The notes under the pieces are model-generated. The model was given only the letters and a program-made list of their open reading frames with translations. It did not search any database and was not told where the DNA came from. The position numbers and the translations under genes were made by a program. A stretch of DNA of 49,590 nucleotides from the NCBI GenBank assembly GCA_012727625.1, contig JAAYGP010000274.1, positions 1 through 49,590 on the forward strand, given 5' to 3'. The stretch is from Clostridiaceae bacterium (lineage in GTDB: Bacteria; Bacillota; Clostridia; DSM-8532). Below, piece by piece: positions 10,002-19,252 of the stretch (its first letter is position 1; every line of letters begins with the position of its first letter).

Positions 10002-10847
10002 ATGAGAATTGCAGAAAATGATATGCAATTAAAATTAAACACAATGCAAATACCATTAGATTCAAGGACAGATTCTGCACTGGATCCTATTTATATTGAA
10101 TACAAAAAAAACCGTACCATATTTATGATGTTCACGTTAACTTTAAAGCGTATTATTGATTTATTAGGTTCAGCGGTAGGTTTAATTATACTATCCCCGC
10201 TGTTCTTAGTAGTATCTATTGCCATAAAACTCGACTCGCCTGGCTCTGTTTTCTTCAAGCAGAGAAGGCTCGGCTTGTATGGTAAGGAATATAATATGTT
10301 TAAGTTTCGTACGATGTGCCAGAATGCGGAGAAAATGGAAACAGGACTTTATAGCTTTGCTGGTGATCCAAGAATCACTAGAGTGGGTAACCTATTGAGA
10401 AAATCAAGTATTGACGAACTGGCACAGTTAATCAATGTATTTATTGGAAATATGTCGCTGGTAGGGCCACGACCTCCGGTAATAAATGAACTTGGTGATT
10501 TTACTTCAATGAATAGGCGGTATAAAAAGCGCTTTAGGGTTAAGCCAGGTATGACCGGTTTGGCACAAGTGGTGGGACGTAATAAGATTACTTGGGATAA
10601 TAAGGTTAATTACGACAATCAATATATAGAAAAGTTACAAAAGCAGAGTATATGGATTGATATAGTAATCCTATTTAAAACAGTAGGTTGTTTGTTTAAG
10701 CATAAGGATATAATAGAAAACAAAATCGACGAAACACTGGATGATGTAAAGGCTGCAGAAGAGGCGGAAAAAGAGATTATAAGAATTGCCCATATGATGG
10801 AAGAAGAAGACCTTGCTTATGTTAAACAGACTAAAAAAAATGAGTAA
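10002..10847 (+). CDS. Polyprenyl-phosphate sugar-phosphate transferase (initiating phosphoglycosyl transferase)
   Basis: This is a monotopic phosphoglycosyl transferase of the bacterial sugar transferase family, which starts the repeat unit by loading a sugar-1-phosphate onto undecaprenyl phosphate. A re-entrant hydrophobic helix (LLGSAVGLIILSPLFLVVS, about residues 47-65) is followed by the family signatures FFKQRRLG, FKFRTM, the SIDELAQL segment and VKPGMTGLAQVVGR. It is of the short form without a CoA-binding or four-helix N-terminus. ATG 10002 is preferred over 9987 because GGAGG at 9989-9993 is 8 bases upstream of it. An acidic C-terminal tail (about 240-281) is an extension. The donor sugar cannot be read from the sequence. 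Confidence 0.88.
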   Translation: MRIAENDMQLKLNTMQIPLDSRTDSALDPIYIEYKKNRTIFMMFTLTLKRIIDLLGSAVGLIILSPLFLVVSIAIKLDSPGSVFFKQRRLGLYGKEYNMFKFRTMCQNAEKMETGLYSFAGDPRITRVGNLLRKSSIDELAQLINVFIGNMSLVGPRPPVINELGDFTSMNRRYKKRFRVKPGMTGLAQVVGRNKITWDNKVNYDNQYIEKLQKQSIWIDIVILFKTVGCLFKHKDIIENKIDETLDDVKAAEEAEKEIIRIAHMMEEEDLAYVKQTKKNE

Positions 10848-10895
10848 TTGATAAGCAAGTAAATTATTATTATAAAAAAGGGAAGGTATTAAGTT

Positions 10896-11831
10896 ATGGC
10901 AAAATACAGTGTTGAAGATAGATTAATTTGGCTGAACGGTGAAATTGTTCATGTTAAAGATGCAAAGATTAACGTACTTTCTCCAACATCACAGTTTGGC
11001 TTGAATGTATTCGAAGGGATCCCATGTTATTGGAATGAGGAACAGCAGAAACTCTATGCATTTCGTCTTGATGCTCACTATAAGCGTTTACAACAGTCAG
11101 CAAAACTATTAGAGATAGAATGTCCATACAGTCCTGAAGAAATGAAGCGTGCATTGATAGAAGTTGTAAACGCAAATGAATATCATGAAGACATATCGGT
11201 ACGTCAGACGTTATTTGTAGACGGCTTTGGCTCCTGGAGTTCGAAGAATCCTGTTGGCATGTTTATAGCACCTATTCCCAGAAAGAGAACTTCTGCAGAA
11301 TACAATAAGGAAGGCTTGAATTGTTGTATAAGCTCCTGGCAAAGGATTGATGATATCAGCCTTTCACCTCGTATCAAGTGCGGTGCGAACTACATTAACA
11401 GTCGCATGGCTCAGTTGGAGGCATTGAGAAATGGATATGACACAACAATAATATTAAACAGCCGTGGTAAGGTTTCTGAAGGGCCTGGTTCTTGCCTGTT
11501 CATAGTTAGAGATGGGAAACTGGCCACACCACTAATCACAGATAGTGTGCTTGAGAGCATTACCAGAGATACAGTGATAAAAATAGCACATAAAATGGGG
11601 ATTGTTGTTAAAGAGAGAACAATAGACAGAACCGAGCTTTATATGTGCGACGAGATATTTCTTTGCGGTTCTGCAATGGAGATTAAGCCTGTCTTAAGCG
11701 TGGACAAGCATATTGTGGGTTCTGGTGAATGCGGAGAGATTACCAATAGATTTCGCAATGTGTATCTCAAAATTGTCAGAGGTCAGAGCAGCTTCAATAA
11801 TAGTTGGCTTGATATTATAGTTGAGGGTTAA
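10896..11831 (+). CDS. Class IV PLP aminotransferase (branched-chain/D-amino-acid type)
   Basis: The 311-residue protein has the class IV fold and K161 in RIKCGANYINS as the PLP lysine, with the downstream SEGPGSCLFIV phosphate-binding region. It resembles ilvE-type enzymes, but no other branched-chain amino acid genes are near. It lies between the phosphoglycosyl transferase and a GT2 gene, 2 bases before the latter, so it is co-transcribed with the glycan genes. With the aldolase and decarboxylase upstream it could aminate a 2-oxo acid made in this locus. Substrate and stereochemistry are unknown. Confidence 0.8.
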   Translation: MAKYSVEDRLIWLNGEIVHVKDAKINVLSPTSQFGLNVFEGIPCYWNEEQQKLYAFRLDAHYKRLQQSAKLLEIECPYSPEEMKRALIEVVNANEYHEDISVRQTLFVDGFGSWSSKNPVGMFIAPIPRKRTSAEYNKEGLNCCISSWQRIDDISLSPRIKCGANYINSRMAQLEALRNGYDTTIILNSRGKVSEGPGSCLFIVRDGKLATPLITDSVLESITRDTVIKIAHKMGIVVKERTIDRTELYMCDEIFLCGSAMEIKPVLSVDKHIVGSGECGEITNRFRNVYLKIVRGQSSFNNSWLDIIVEG

Positions 11832-11833
11832 AA

Positions 11834-12595
11834 ATGAAAACTCGTGAGTCTGATCTTGTATCTGTAATAATTCCTGTCTATAATGCTGAAAAATACCTGG
11901 CTGAAACGTTAGATTCAGCATTAGGTCAAACGTATAAAGATATTGAAATTGTAATAGTTGATGATTGCTCAACGGATTCATCAACAGAAATTATTAACAG
12001 ATATATGTCAAATAATAATAACATTAAGTATATACGTAATGAAACAAATCAAGGGGCCGCTGTTTCCAGAAATACCGGTATCCGGTATTCACGAGGGCAA
12101 TATATAGCGTTTCTTGATAGCGATGATGTATGGGATAAAACAAAAATTGAAAAACAAATAAGTCATTTGAGAGAAAAGAAAGCATGTTTTGGTTTTACTG
12201 CTTATGACATGATTGACGCTTATGGGCAACAGATAAAAGATAAAATTAAAATTAAAGAGCATATCGTTTACAAAGACCAACTGACAAAGACAGTGATATC
12301 AACGCCTACTGTTATTCTGGATGCAACCATAATTGGAAATATTGAAATTCCATTAAGAAGGACAGGCCAGGACTACGCATTGTGGCTGAAACTGTTGCGA
12401 GAATATGATGCGTTTGGAATAGATGAGGCTTTAGTTCATGTTAGGAGACGACCGAGTTCTTTATCGAAGAATAAATTTCAAAATATTCGAGATGTGTGGG
12501 AAATACAGACGAGAAATGAGAGGATACCTAAAATCAAAGCTTCGTTGAACGTTTTCAAGTACTGTATTTACGCTTTAAAAAAGAGATTTTTATAG
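11834..12595 (+). CDS. Family 2 glycosyltransferase
   Basis: A 253-residue GT-A glycosyltransferase with the N-terminal nucleotide-binding segment (VSVIIPVYNAEKYL), VDDCSTDSS, and a D-x-D-like FLDSDDVW for metal and donor binding. It lacks membrane helices and ends shortly after the catalytic domain. Repeat-unit assembly on the cytosolic face is the expected role; the sugar is not predictable. Confidence 0.85.
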   Translation: MKTRESDLVSVIIPVYNAEKYLAETLDSALGQTYKDIEIVIVDDCSTDSSTEIINRYMSNNNNIKYIRNETNQGAAVSRNTGIRYSRGQYIAFLDSDDVWDKTKIEKQISHLREKKACFGFTAYDMIDAYGQQIKDKIKIKEHIVYKDQLTKTVISTPTVILDATIIGNIEIPLRRTGQDYALWLKLLREYDAFGIDEALVHVRRRPSSLSKNKFQNIRDVWEIQTRNERIPKIKASLNVFKYCIYALKKRFL

Positions 12596-12609
12596 GTGGT
12601 ATATTTTTT

Positions 12610-13797
12610 ATGAACATAAATGAACTTGTTATTTACTACGGCACGGTGACAACAAAAATAAATAATAAATACTATTTAAATGGAGCTTTCGGCAGATACG
12701 TAGATGAACTGTCAAATTATTATGATCGTATATATCTGGTTCTTCCTACAAGGTTAAAGGATGAATGTGAGGAAACAGACTATTGTTTAACTAGCAACAA
12801 TATCATCATGCAAGAACTGCCATATTATGATGGGGTAGTAGATGCATTGAGGAAGAAAAGAGATATTACAGATGCCTTAAGAAAATATTCAAAGTATTGG
12901 AATTCAACAATATATATAAGATGGCCAACACCTTTTTTTAAGCTGTTAACAAAAATAGCAAACCGCAAGTGTTTACCGGTTTGTTATCACTTGGTTGGTG
13001 ATTCTGAAATAGTTGTAAAAAAAGGAACAAAGTATAAAGGCATTTTACGAATGATTGCAATTGCGTATGCAAAATACAATGCTTGGCAAGTGAAGCGAAT
13101 AATTAAGGAAACGCCAACTTTAGTTAATGGTAATGGATTACGAAGACTATATTCAGAATATAATCCGTATATAAAAGAGATTAGAACAAGCACTTTTTAC
13201 AAAAATGAAATAATTCAAAGAGAGCCAAGGGATATTAAAGAATGCATAAATTTATTATATGTAGGATACTTAAGACACGAAAAAGGTTTAGAGTATTTAA
13301 TAAAAGCTGTTGATTTGATTAAACGCAACAATATTATATGCAAACTGTCAATAGTCGGTGATGGCGATAAGAGAAAAGAACTTGAGGATTTAGTACACGC
13401 CATGCATCTTGATGAATGTGTTAAGTTCTGCGGGTATATACCAGTAGGAGATACCCTGTTTTCAGAATATAAAAACGCAGATATTTTTGTATTACCATCT
13501 ATTTCAGAGGGAACACCAAGAGTATTGCTGGAAGCAATGAGCTGTGGAGCAGCAGTTGTTGCAACAGAAACAGGCGGGATTCCTTTTACAGTAACTAATT
13601 TGGAAAATGGTTTGCTGGTTCCCATTAAGAGCGCTGAAAAAATAGCGGAAGCCATAATTCGACTTAGAGATGACAGAGATCTTTACTTAAAAATTATTAA
13701 AAATGGTTATAAAACTGCAAATATGAACACAATTGAACACCATGTGGAAGAGATTTATCATTTTATTCAAGACTTTTGTTTAGGCAAGAAAAGTTAG
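12610..13797 (+). CDS. Family 4 (GT-B) glycosyltransferase
   Basis: The 395-residue protein has a C-terminal glycosyl transferases group 1 domain: LLYVGYLRHEKGLEYLIKA near residue 220, and the E-x7-E region SEGTPRVLLEAMSCGAAVVA followed by ETGGIPF near 300-325. The N-terminal half is the less conserved acceptor domain. It follows the GT2 gene by 14 bases and overlaps the acyltransferase gene by 22 bases, which suggests coupled translation. Confidence 0.85.
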   Translation: MNINELVIYYGTVTTKINNKYYLNGAFGRYVDELSNYYDRIYLVLPTRLKDECEETDYCLTSNNIIMQELPYYDGVVDALRKKRDITDALRKYSKYWNSTIYIRWPTPFFKLLTKIANRKCLPVCYHLVGDSEIVVKKGTKYKGILRMIAIAYAKYNAWQVKRIIKETPTLVNGNGLRRLYSEYNPYIKEIRTSTFYKNEIIQREPRDIKECINLLYVGYLRHEKGLEYLIKAVDLIKRNNIICKLSIVGDGDKRKELEDLVHAMHLDECVKFCGYIPVGDTLFSEYKNADIFVLPSISEGTPRVLLEAMSCGAAVVATETGGIPFTVTNLENGLLVPIKSAEKIAEAIIRLRDDRDLYLKIIKNGYKTANMNTIEHHVEEIYHFIQDFCLGKKS

Positions 13798-14345
13798 AGT
13801 ATACAGTTGATGGAGGAAGATGGAAAAGATTTTTTTTATATAGTATACCGATAAGGCTAATACAAATATTAGTTGGTCTTTTACCAAACTCGGATCCTGC
13901 AAATAGAATACGTGGTTTCTTAATGCGCCCTTTCTTTAAAAGTGCGGGGAAAAATCTTCAGATTGCGTCAGGTGTAATTGCTAATAGAATTGATCAGATT
14001 TGTCTTGGAGATAATGTATACCTTGCGCATAATTCGTGGATTAACGGTACAGGAAAAGTATATATTGAGGATAATGTAATTATTGGACCTTTTTGTGTTG
14101 TAGCTTCGACAGAGCATCCTTTCGTGGATGGGGTTGTTTCGAATAATGGAACGATAGTCGCCCCTGTTCGAATTGGAAAAGGTTCTTGGTTGGCTAGTCA
14201 TTCGGTTATAACTTTAGGAACAAATGTTGGGTTAGGAAATCTGATATGTGCAAATTCTGTTGTAAATAGGGACACGGAGGATTATTCAATGTATGGTGGG
14301 ATACCAGCAAAAAAAATAAAAGACTTGGAAACTCCCCAAAAATAA
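13776..14345 (+). CDS. Left-handed beta-helix (hexapeptide) acyltransferase
   Basis: The protein has about 189 residues. From about residue 65 onward it shows hexapeptide repeats and ends with IPAKKIKDL, typical of WcaF/maltose-acetyltransferase-like enzymes. H114 in STEHPF fits the catalytic histidine of the group. It probably O- or N-acetylates a sugar of the repeat unit. The start is uncertain: TTG 13776 has no good ribosome binding site and overlaps the previous gene, but the hydrophobic N-terminus that follows it is in frame and no ATG occurs before about 13924. Confidence 0.8.
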   Translation: MFRQEKLEYTVDGGRWKRFFLYSIPIRLIQILVGLLPNSDPANRIRGFLMRPFFKSAGKNLQIASGVIANRIDQICLGDNVYLAHNSWINGTGKVYIEDNVIIGPFCVVASTEHPFVDGVVSNNGTIVAPVRIGKGSWLASHSVITLGTNVGLGNLICANSVVNRDTEDYSMYGGIPAKKIKDLETPQK

Positions 14346-14484
14346 CCATCGTTAAAATGCATATTATCTAAGTGTTAAAAATACAGAAGTGTTTAAAGAA
14401 ATTGAACAAATTATATTGATTGATGATTAAAAAATTAAGTCTTTAATATTATTCATTAGTACTGGATAAGGAAGAATATTTGAA

Positions 14485-15816
14485 ATGAACATATTTTTGC
14501 TAACTCTGTTGTTGTTTCTTGCTGGATTGACTTATTTATCTTATTCCAAGCGAATTTTTTCTCCTCCAATTATGATTATAGGCGGCTTTGCTATTTGTAC
14601 GATAATACTAATATCAAATGAAAGCAACTGGGGGTATTACCTTTCAGGAAAAACTGTGCTTATTATAGCGACAAGTATTCTTACTTTTTTAATTGGAGAC
14701 ATCATGGGAAGAACAATTATATTGTTCAATAATTACAGGTCAGAGTTAGAATGCAATTCATTTAAAGAAAAGCGAAATACTTACAAAATAGTTTGTTTCA
14801 ATATTAAAAAAAACAAAGCACTGGTTTTAATATCAATACTTTATTCACTTATAGCATTTATGCTCCAAATAAAGTACTTTTATAACATAAGTTTATTGGT
14901 TGGTAATAAAGATGGAATTAGTGGTATGTTTAATTATGGAGCGGCCATAAGAAGTTATGTAACACATATTTCGGTTGACAGAAGTAATCTTGAAGATTTG
15001 ATTGTAAAGTTAATCCTTCCACTATCATATGTTTCATTTTATTTATTCATATCTAATATTGTGAGTGGAAAGAAAATACGAGCCAATTTTATTTTGCTAA
15101 TCACACCGATTATCCACTTACTATGCGAATTGTTATCGACGAACAGGATTGGAATAATTTATATTCTTATCTATATGACCGTATGCACGATAGTAGTTTA
15201 TTCAATAAAACAAAAGTGGAGTATACGCAATAATAAAAAGCTGATAAAAATATTAATGCTTTCATGCATCGTTGTATTTATTTTTTTTAGAATATCAGGT
15301 TATATAACTCATAGAGGAATAGGTGTTACGTTAATGTCACAGATTTCCGAATATACTGCAGGTTCACTCGTTGCCCTTGACTATGGATTAAATGGTAAAG
15401 CCGGAATTATAACCACAGCTTCCAACTTGTTTGGAGGAATATTACGGGTTACTAATAAGTTAGGATTTACAAATGCATCTTTTATGAGTTCAAATGCTGA
15501 ATTTGTTTTTTGGCGAAATGGATCAACGAATATTTACACAGCAATTTATGCATATGTGTGTTCTTTTGGATACATTGGAAACTATCTGGTATTTTTGCTA
15601 ATGGGAATGGTATTTGGCCGATTATTTAAGAAAATAATGTATTATAATCATGATCCCTTTGTAGTAATAACTTTTTCCTGGTTTATTTTCGCACCGACTT
15701 TGAGCTGCATTGCTGATAGATTTTTAACACAAATTCTTGTAATAAACGTTGTAATACAGTTAATTTTCCTGAAATTATTGTTAAAGTTTTTGAAAAAGAA
15801 ATTTGACTGGATTTAA
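14485..15816 (+). CDS. Wzy-type oligosaccharide repeat-unit polymerase
   Basis: This 443-residue integral membrane protein has about 11-12 hydrophobic helices and one larger loop between late helices (near SNAEFVFWRNGSTN), a plan typical of O-antigen/capsule polymerases. Sequence motifs are weak in this family, so the call rests on topology and position between glycosyltransferases and the flippase. It is notably A+T-rich. ATG 14485 follows AAGGAAG by 10 bases. Confidence 0.7.
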   Translation: MNIFLLTLLLFLAGLTYLSYSKRIFSPPIMIIGGFAICTIILISNESNWGYYLSGKTVLIIATSILTFLIGDIMGRTIILFNNYRSELECNSFKEKRNTYKIVCFNIKKNKALVLISILYSLIAFMLQIKYFYNISLLVGNKDGISGMFNYGAAIRSYVTHISVDRSNLEDLIVKLILPLSYVSFYLFISNIVSGKKIRANFILLITPIIHLLCELLSTNRIGIIYILIYMTVCTIVVYSIKQKWSIRNNKKLIKILMLSCIVVFIFFRISGYITHRGIGVTLMSQISEYTAGSLVALDYGLNGKAGIITTASNLFGGILRVTNKLGFTNASFMSSNAEFVFWRNGSTNIYTAIYAYVCSFGYIGNYLVFLLMGMVFGRLFKKIMYYNHDPFVVITFSWFIFAPTLSCIADRFLTQILVINVVIQLIFLKLLLKFLKKKFDWI

Positions 15817-15850
15817 TAAAAAATGCAGTACTTACGGAGTTAAATTAATA

Positions 15851-17353
15851 ATGAGAATAAAAAATGTTTTAAGAAATACATCATGGGAATTAGCATATGA
15901 GTTTACAGTTATCCTTTTAGGCTTTTTAGCACCAAGGTATATAATACTTACATATGGATCCGAAGTTAACGGGCTACAATCTACAATAATGCAAATTGTA
16001 TCAATTATGGCTTTATTGCAGGCCGGTGCTGTAACAACATCAGTATACTCATTATATAAGCCAATAGCAGAAAAAAATTATGAAGAAATATCGCTAAAAC
16101 TGTCTTCATCCGTCAAGTTCTTTAAGAGAATTACTGTAATTTTTTTATTATTAGTACTTATAGGTGCCTTAATCACAGCATTGGTACTGGAAAGTAAAAT
16201 AGATAAAGGATTAATTTTTATTGCATTTTTAATTGTCGGATTAAAAAACGCTTTGGATTTGCTTTTTACTTCTAAATTTAGAATCATTTTCAGTGCTGAC
16301 CAACAAAAACATATTGTCTCAATAGGGCTGATAATAGAACAGACCATTTATTATGTTTTGTTATTTGTAACGGTATTGTTGGATTTGCACTTCATTTATA
16401 TGTTTGTATGGTTACTATTTGGTTGTTTTATAAAAATTATATTTATGCAATTTAACTATAAAAAACGATATACCAATTTGATAGATACTTCCAAGAAAGA
16501 AGCAGATTCTAAAATAAAGGGAAGAAATTATTCTCTTGCAAATGAAATCTCCCATAGTGTAGTTGCATCCTCTATAACTATATTATTCTCTTTCCTATAT
16601 GGCCTTGAGGCAGCAAGTATTCTGGGTGTTTATTGGATGGTGATTCGTTTGTTGACCATGCTGGCACAGGCGATTTATGGTTCTTTCGCTCCGAGTTACG
16701 GTAATTTGGTGGCTGAAGGTGATTATAACAAAATAAATCATGTGTTTGACATATTTCAATATGTATTTTTCATGCTCAATACATTTTTATATATGTGCGC
16801 AGCTTATTTAATATTGCCATTTGTAAGAATTTACACAAGCGGCATAATTGATGCACAGTATGTGAATCAATTATTATCAGTTATAATCATTGGATATGGT
16901 ATTATTAATACTTATAGAATTCCATATAACATTGTTGTCTCAACAAATGGACTTTTTAAGGAAACATGGCTGCAGCCCCTTTTATCTGCAATATTTTCCT
17001 TGTTAATTTCAATAGTTCTCGGTAGGATAAACATGTCTTTTATTCTGGTAGGACCTATAACCTTTTACTTTACTAATGCAATTTATCAGCATTTTGTTAT
17101 TAAGAGGGAGTTGCCACTATTTAAAGTTGATAATACAAAACGTCATGTGTTCGTTTCTTTAATGGCAATGTGCATAGCTGTAATGGCAAGCATTATTGCT
17201 CCCAGCTCGGCTAATGACATTGGTACATGGTTTTTTGATGCGGTGTGTTCCGCACTAATAAATATTTTGTTAATCTTTATAATTTCTTTAATATTCGACA
17301 GAAAATCCCTTTTAAATACTTTCAGATATATAGAGTCTTTGATAAGGAGATAG
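15851..17353 (+). CDS. Wzx-type polysaccharide flippase (MATE/MOP superfamily)
   Basis: The 500-residue protein has about 12-14 membrane helices and an N-terminus with the flippase pattern (YEFTVILLGFLAPRYIILTYG). It would move lipid-linked repeat units across the membrane. I use ATG 15851, which has GGAG at 15836-15839, rather than the in-frame TTG at 15803 inside the polymerase gene. It is followed after 4 bases by the next gene. Confidence 0.82.
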   Translation: MRIKNVLRNTSWELAYEFTVILLGFLAPRYIILTYGSEVNGLQSTIMQIVSIMALLQAGAVTTSVYSLYKPIAEKNYEEISLKLSSSVKFFKRITVIFLLLVLIGALITALVLESKIDKGLIFIAFLIVGLKNALDLLFTSKFRIIFSADQQKHIVSIGLIIEQTIYYVLLFVTVLLDLHFIYMFVWLLFGCFIKIIFMQFNYKKRYTNLIDTSKKEADSKIKGRNYSLANEISHSVVASSITILFSFLYGLEAASILGVYWMVIRLLTMLAQAIYGSFAPSYGNLVAEGDYNKINHVFDIFQYVFFMLNTFLYMCAAYLILPFVRIYTSGIIDAQYVNQLLSVIIIGYGIINTYRIPYNIVVSTNGLFKETWLQPLLSAIFSLLISIVLGRINMSFILVGPITFYFTNAIYQHFVIKRELPLFKVDNTKRHVFVSLMAMCIAVMASIIAPSSANDIGTWFFDAVCSALINILLIFIISLIFDRKSLLNTFRYIESLIRR

Positions 17354-17357
17354 ATTA

Positions 17358-18338
17358 ATGGATCCGTTATTTGTAGTATTCACAAAGCATTCAGATTATG
17401 CATGGGTTCATACAGAGGAACTGCAGAATTATACAAATGTTATTTTTGATAAAAAGATTAATAATAAATTATTAGCTATGGCAAACAGACTTCACACAGC
17501 AATACGAACCAATAAATATTTCAGAATTCCGCTACAAAAAATATGGTTTAAATGCTATCTCGACAATGAAAAAATTAAAAATTATAAAGAGATTTATTTT
17601 TTGTTTATTGAGGGGAATAGATTGGGTTACAGTCCGGAGTATTTAAAATATATAAAAAAGGAATATCCAAATGCTAAGTTAGTTTTTGATTTTACTAATC
17701 CTACCAAAAAAATCGATAGTAAATACATTGAGCTAATTAAGAAATATTATGACTTGATACTGTCATTTGATTTATCAGATTGTAAAGAATTCGGCTGGAC
17801 TTATTATAGTGGTGTTTACAGCAAAAGAAATGATCTGGATTTGTCAGATGTGCCTGATTCAGATGTTTTTTTTGTTGGCAGTGATAAAGGTAGAATTGAT
17901 ATTATTCATGAGATATATGATTTGCTGACAGACCATGGTTTAAAATGTGATTTTCATGTGGTTGATGTTCATAAATCCAAAATCAGAAAGAATTCATGTA
18001 TTCAATATAACAAACGGTTATCATATGAAGAGGTCATAAAAAGAGTCTGTAAAACAAAATGTATATTGGAAGTAACTCAATCAAACCAAACTGGCAGTTC
18101 ATTACGTGTCATGGAAGCAATCGCATATGGTAAAAAATTACTTACAAGTAATAAGGCACTTGAACAAGAGAGATTTTATAATAAAAATCAAATGTATATT
18201 TTTGATAAGCCTTCCGATATAAATATAGAGTTTTTAATCAATAATGAAGAACAATTTGAATATGATGGCTGTTTATCACCATACAAAAGACTTGAATTCA
18301 TACAGAATTATTTTAGAAAACGTGAGGGTGAGAGTTAA
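17358..18338 (+). CDS. Putative glycosyltransferase of the capsule locus
   Basis: This 326-residue soluble protein has a GT-B-like arrangement: a central VFFVGSDKGR segment near residue 172 and a C-terminal stretch (TGSSLRVMEAIAYGKKLLTS, near 250) that resembles the donor-binding region of retaining glycosyltransferases. I do not recognise the exact family. AAGGAGA precedes ATG 17358 and the gene is sandwiched between wzx-like and rfbA, so a glycan role is likely. Confidence 0.55.
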   Translation: MDPLFVVFTKHSDYAWVHTEELQNYTNVIFDKKINNKLLAMANRLHTAIRTNKYFRIPLQKIWFKCYLDNEKIKNYKEIYFLFIEGNRLGYSPEYLKYIKKEYPNAKLVFDFTNPTKKIDSKYIELIKKYYDLILSFDLSDCKEFGWTYYSGVYSKRNDLDLSDVPDSDVFFVGSDKGRIDIIHEIYDLLTDHGLKCDFHVVDVHKSKIRKNSCIQYNKRLSYEEVIKRVCKTKCILEVTQSNQTGSSLRVMEAIAYGKKLLTSNKALEQERFYNKNQMYIFDKPSDINIEFLINNEEQFEYDGCLSPYKRLEFIQNYFRKREGES

Positions 18339-18356
18339 TTTAATAGGAGGAAGATC

Positions 18357-19241
18357 ATGAAAGGAATTATTCTAGCTGGAGGAGCCGGAACCCGGCTATA
18401 TCCATTAACTATGGTTACCTGTAAACAGTTATTGCCAATTTATGACAAACCAATGATTTATTATCCATTGTCTACTCTCATGCTCGCTGGAATCAAGGAT
18501 ATTCTTATTATATCTACTCCAACAGACTTACCGAATTTTGAGAGGCTTCTTAGAGACGGTTCGGACTTTGGTATAAACTTATCATATAAGATCCAGCCAA
18601 ATCCTGACGGATTGGCACAGGCATTTATTCTTGGTGAGGAATTCATCGATGATGATACCGTTGCCATGTGTTTGGGGGATAACATTTTCTATGGTGGCAG
18701 TTTAACTGAAAGATTAATAATTGCTGTTAATAATGCAGAAAAAGGTTATGCCACAGTCTTCGGTTACTACGTCAAAGATCCTGAACGATTTGGCATTATG
18801 GAAATTGATGATTCAGGCAATGTTATAAGCGTTGAAGAAAAGCCAAAGCAGCCGAAATCAAACTATTGCATTACCGGCCTCTACTTCTATCCAAAGGGCG
18901 TGAGTAAAAGAGCAAAAATTGTAAAACCCAGTGCAAGGGGGGAGCTAGAGATTACATCACTCAATGAAATGTACCTTAAGGATGGGATACTTAAAGCACA
19001 GATCCTGGGACGCGGCTTTACATGGATCGATGCAGGAACAATGGACAGTTTAACAGATGCCTCCGTATTTGTTCAGATGATTCAAAACCGGCAGGGAGTA
19101 GTCATCTCAGCACCGGAAGAGATTGCATACATACGTGGCTGGATATCGAAAGATAAATTGCTTGAATCCGTTGATCGTTATGGAAAATCGCCATATGGAC
19201 AACACTTAAGGAATGTTGCTACAGGAAAATTCATATACTGA
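18357..19241 (+). CDS. rfbA: Glucose-1-phosphate thymidylyltransferase
   Basis: RfbA activates glucose-1-phosphate with dTTP to give dTDP-glucose. The 294-residue length and motifs match well: GIILAGGAGTRLYPLT at the start, KQLLPIYDKPMIYYPLS, and CLGDNIFYG. AGGAGG at 18345-18350 precedes ATG 18357. It heads the dTDP-sugar set and is 11 bases from rfbB. Confidence 0.95.
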   Translation: MKGIILAGGAGTRLYPLTMVTCKQLLPIYDKPMIYYPLSTLMLAGIKDILIISTPTDLPNFERLLRDGSDFGINLSYKIQPNPDGLAQAFILGEEFIDDDTVAMCLGDNIFYGGSLTERLIIAVNNAEKGYATVFGYYVKDPERFGIMEIDDSGNVISVEEKPKQPKSNYCITGLYFYPKGVSKRAKIVKPSARGELEITSLNEMYLKDGILKAQILGRGFTWIDAGTMDSLTDASVFVQMIQNRQGVVISAPEEIAYIRGWISKDKLLESVDRYGKSPYGQHLRNVATGKFIY

Positions 19242-19252
19242 GGAGGTGTAAG

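Noticed and set aside
10896..11831. Assignment as ilvE for branched-chain amino acid synthesis
   Set aside because: The fold fits, but the context is glycan biosynthesis and specificity residues cannot be judged by eye.
13215..13655. 146-residue minus-strand open frame
   Set aside because: Antisense to the GT4 glycosyltransferase with no family features or ribosome binding site.
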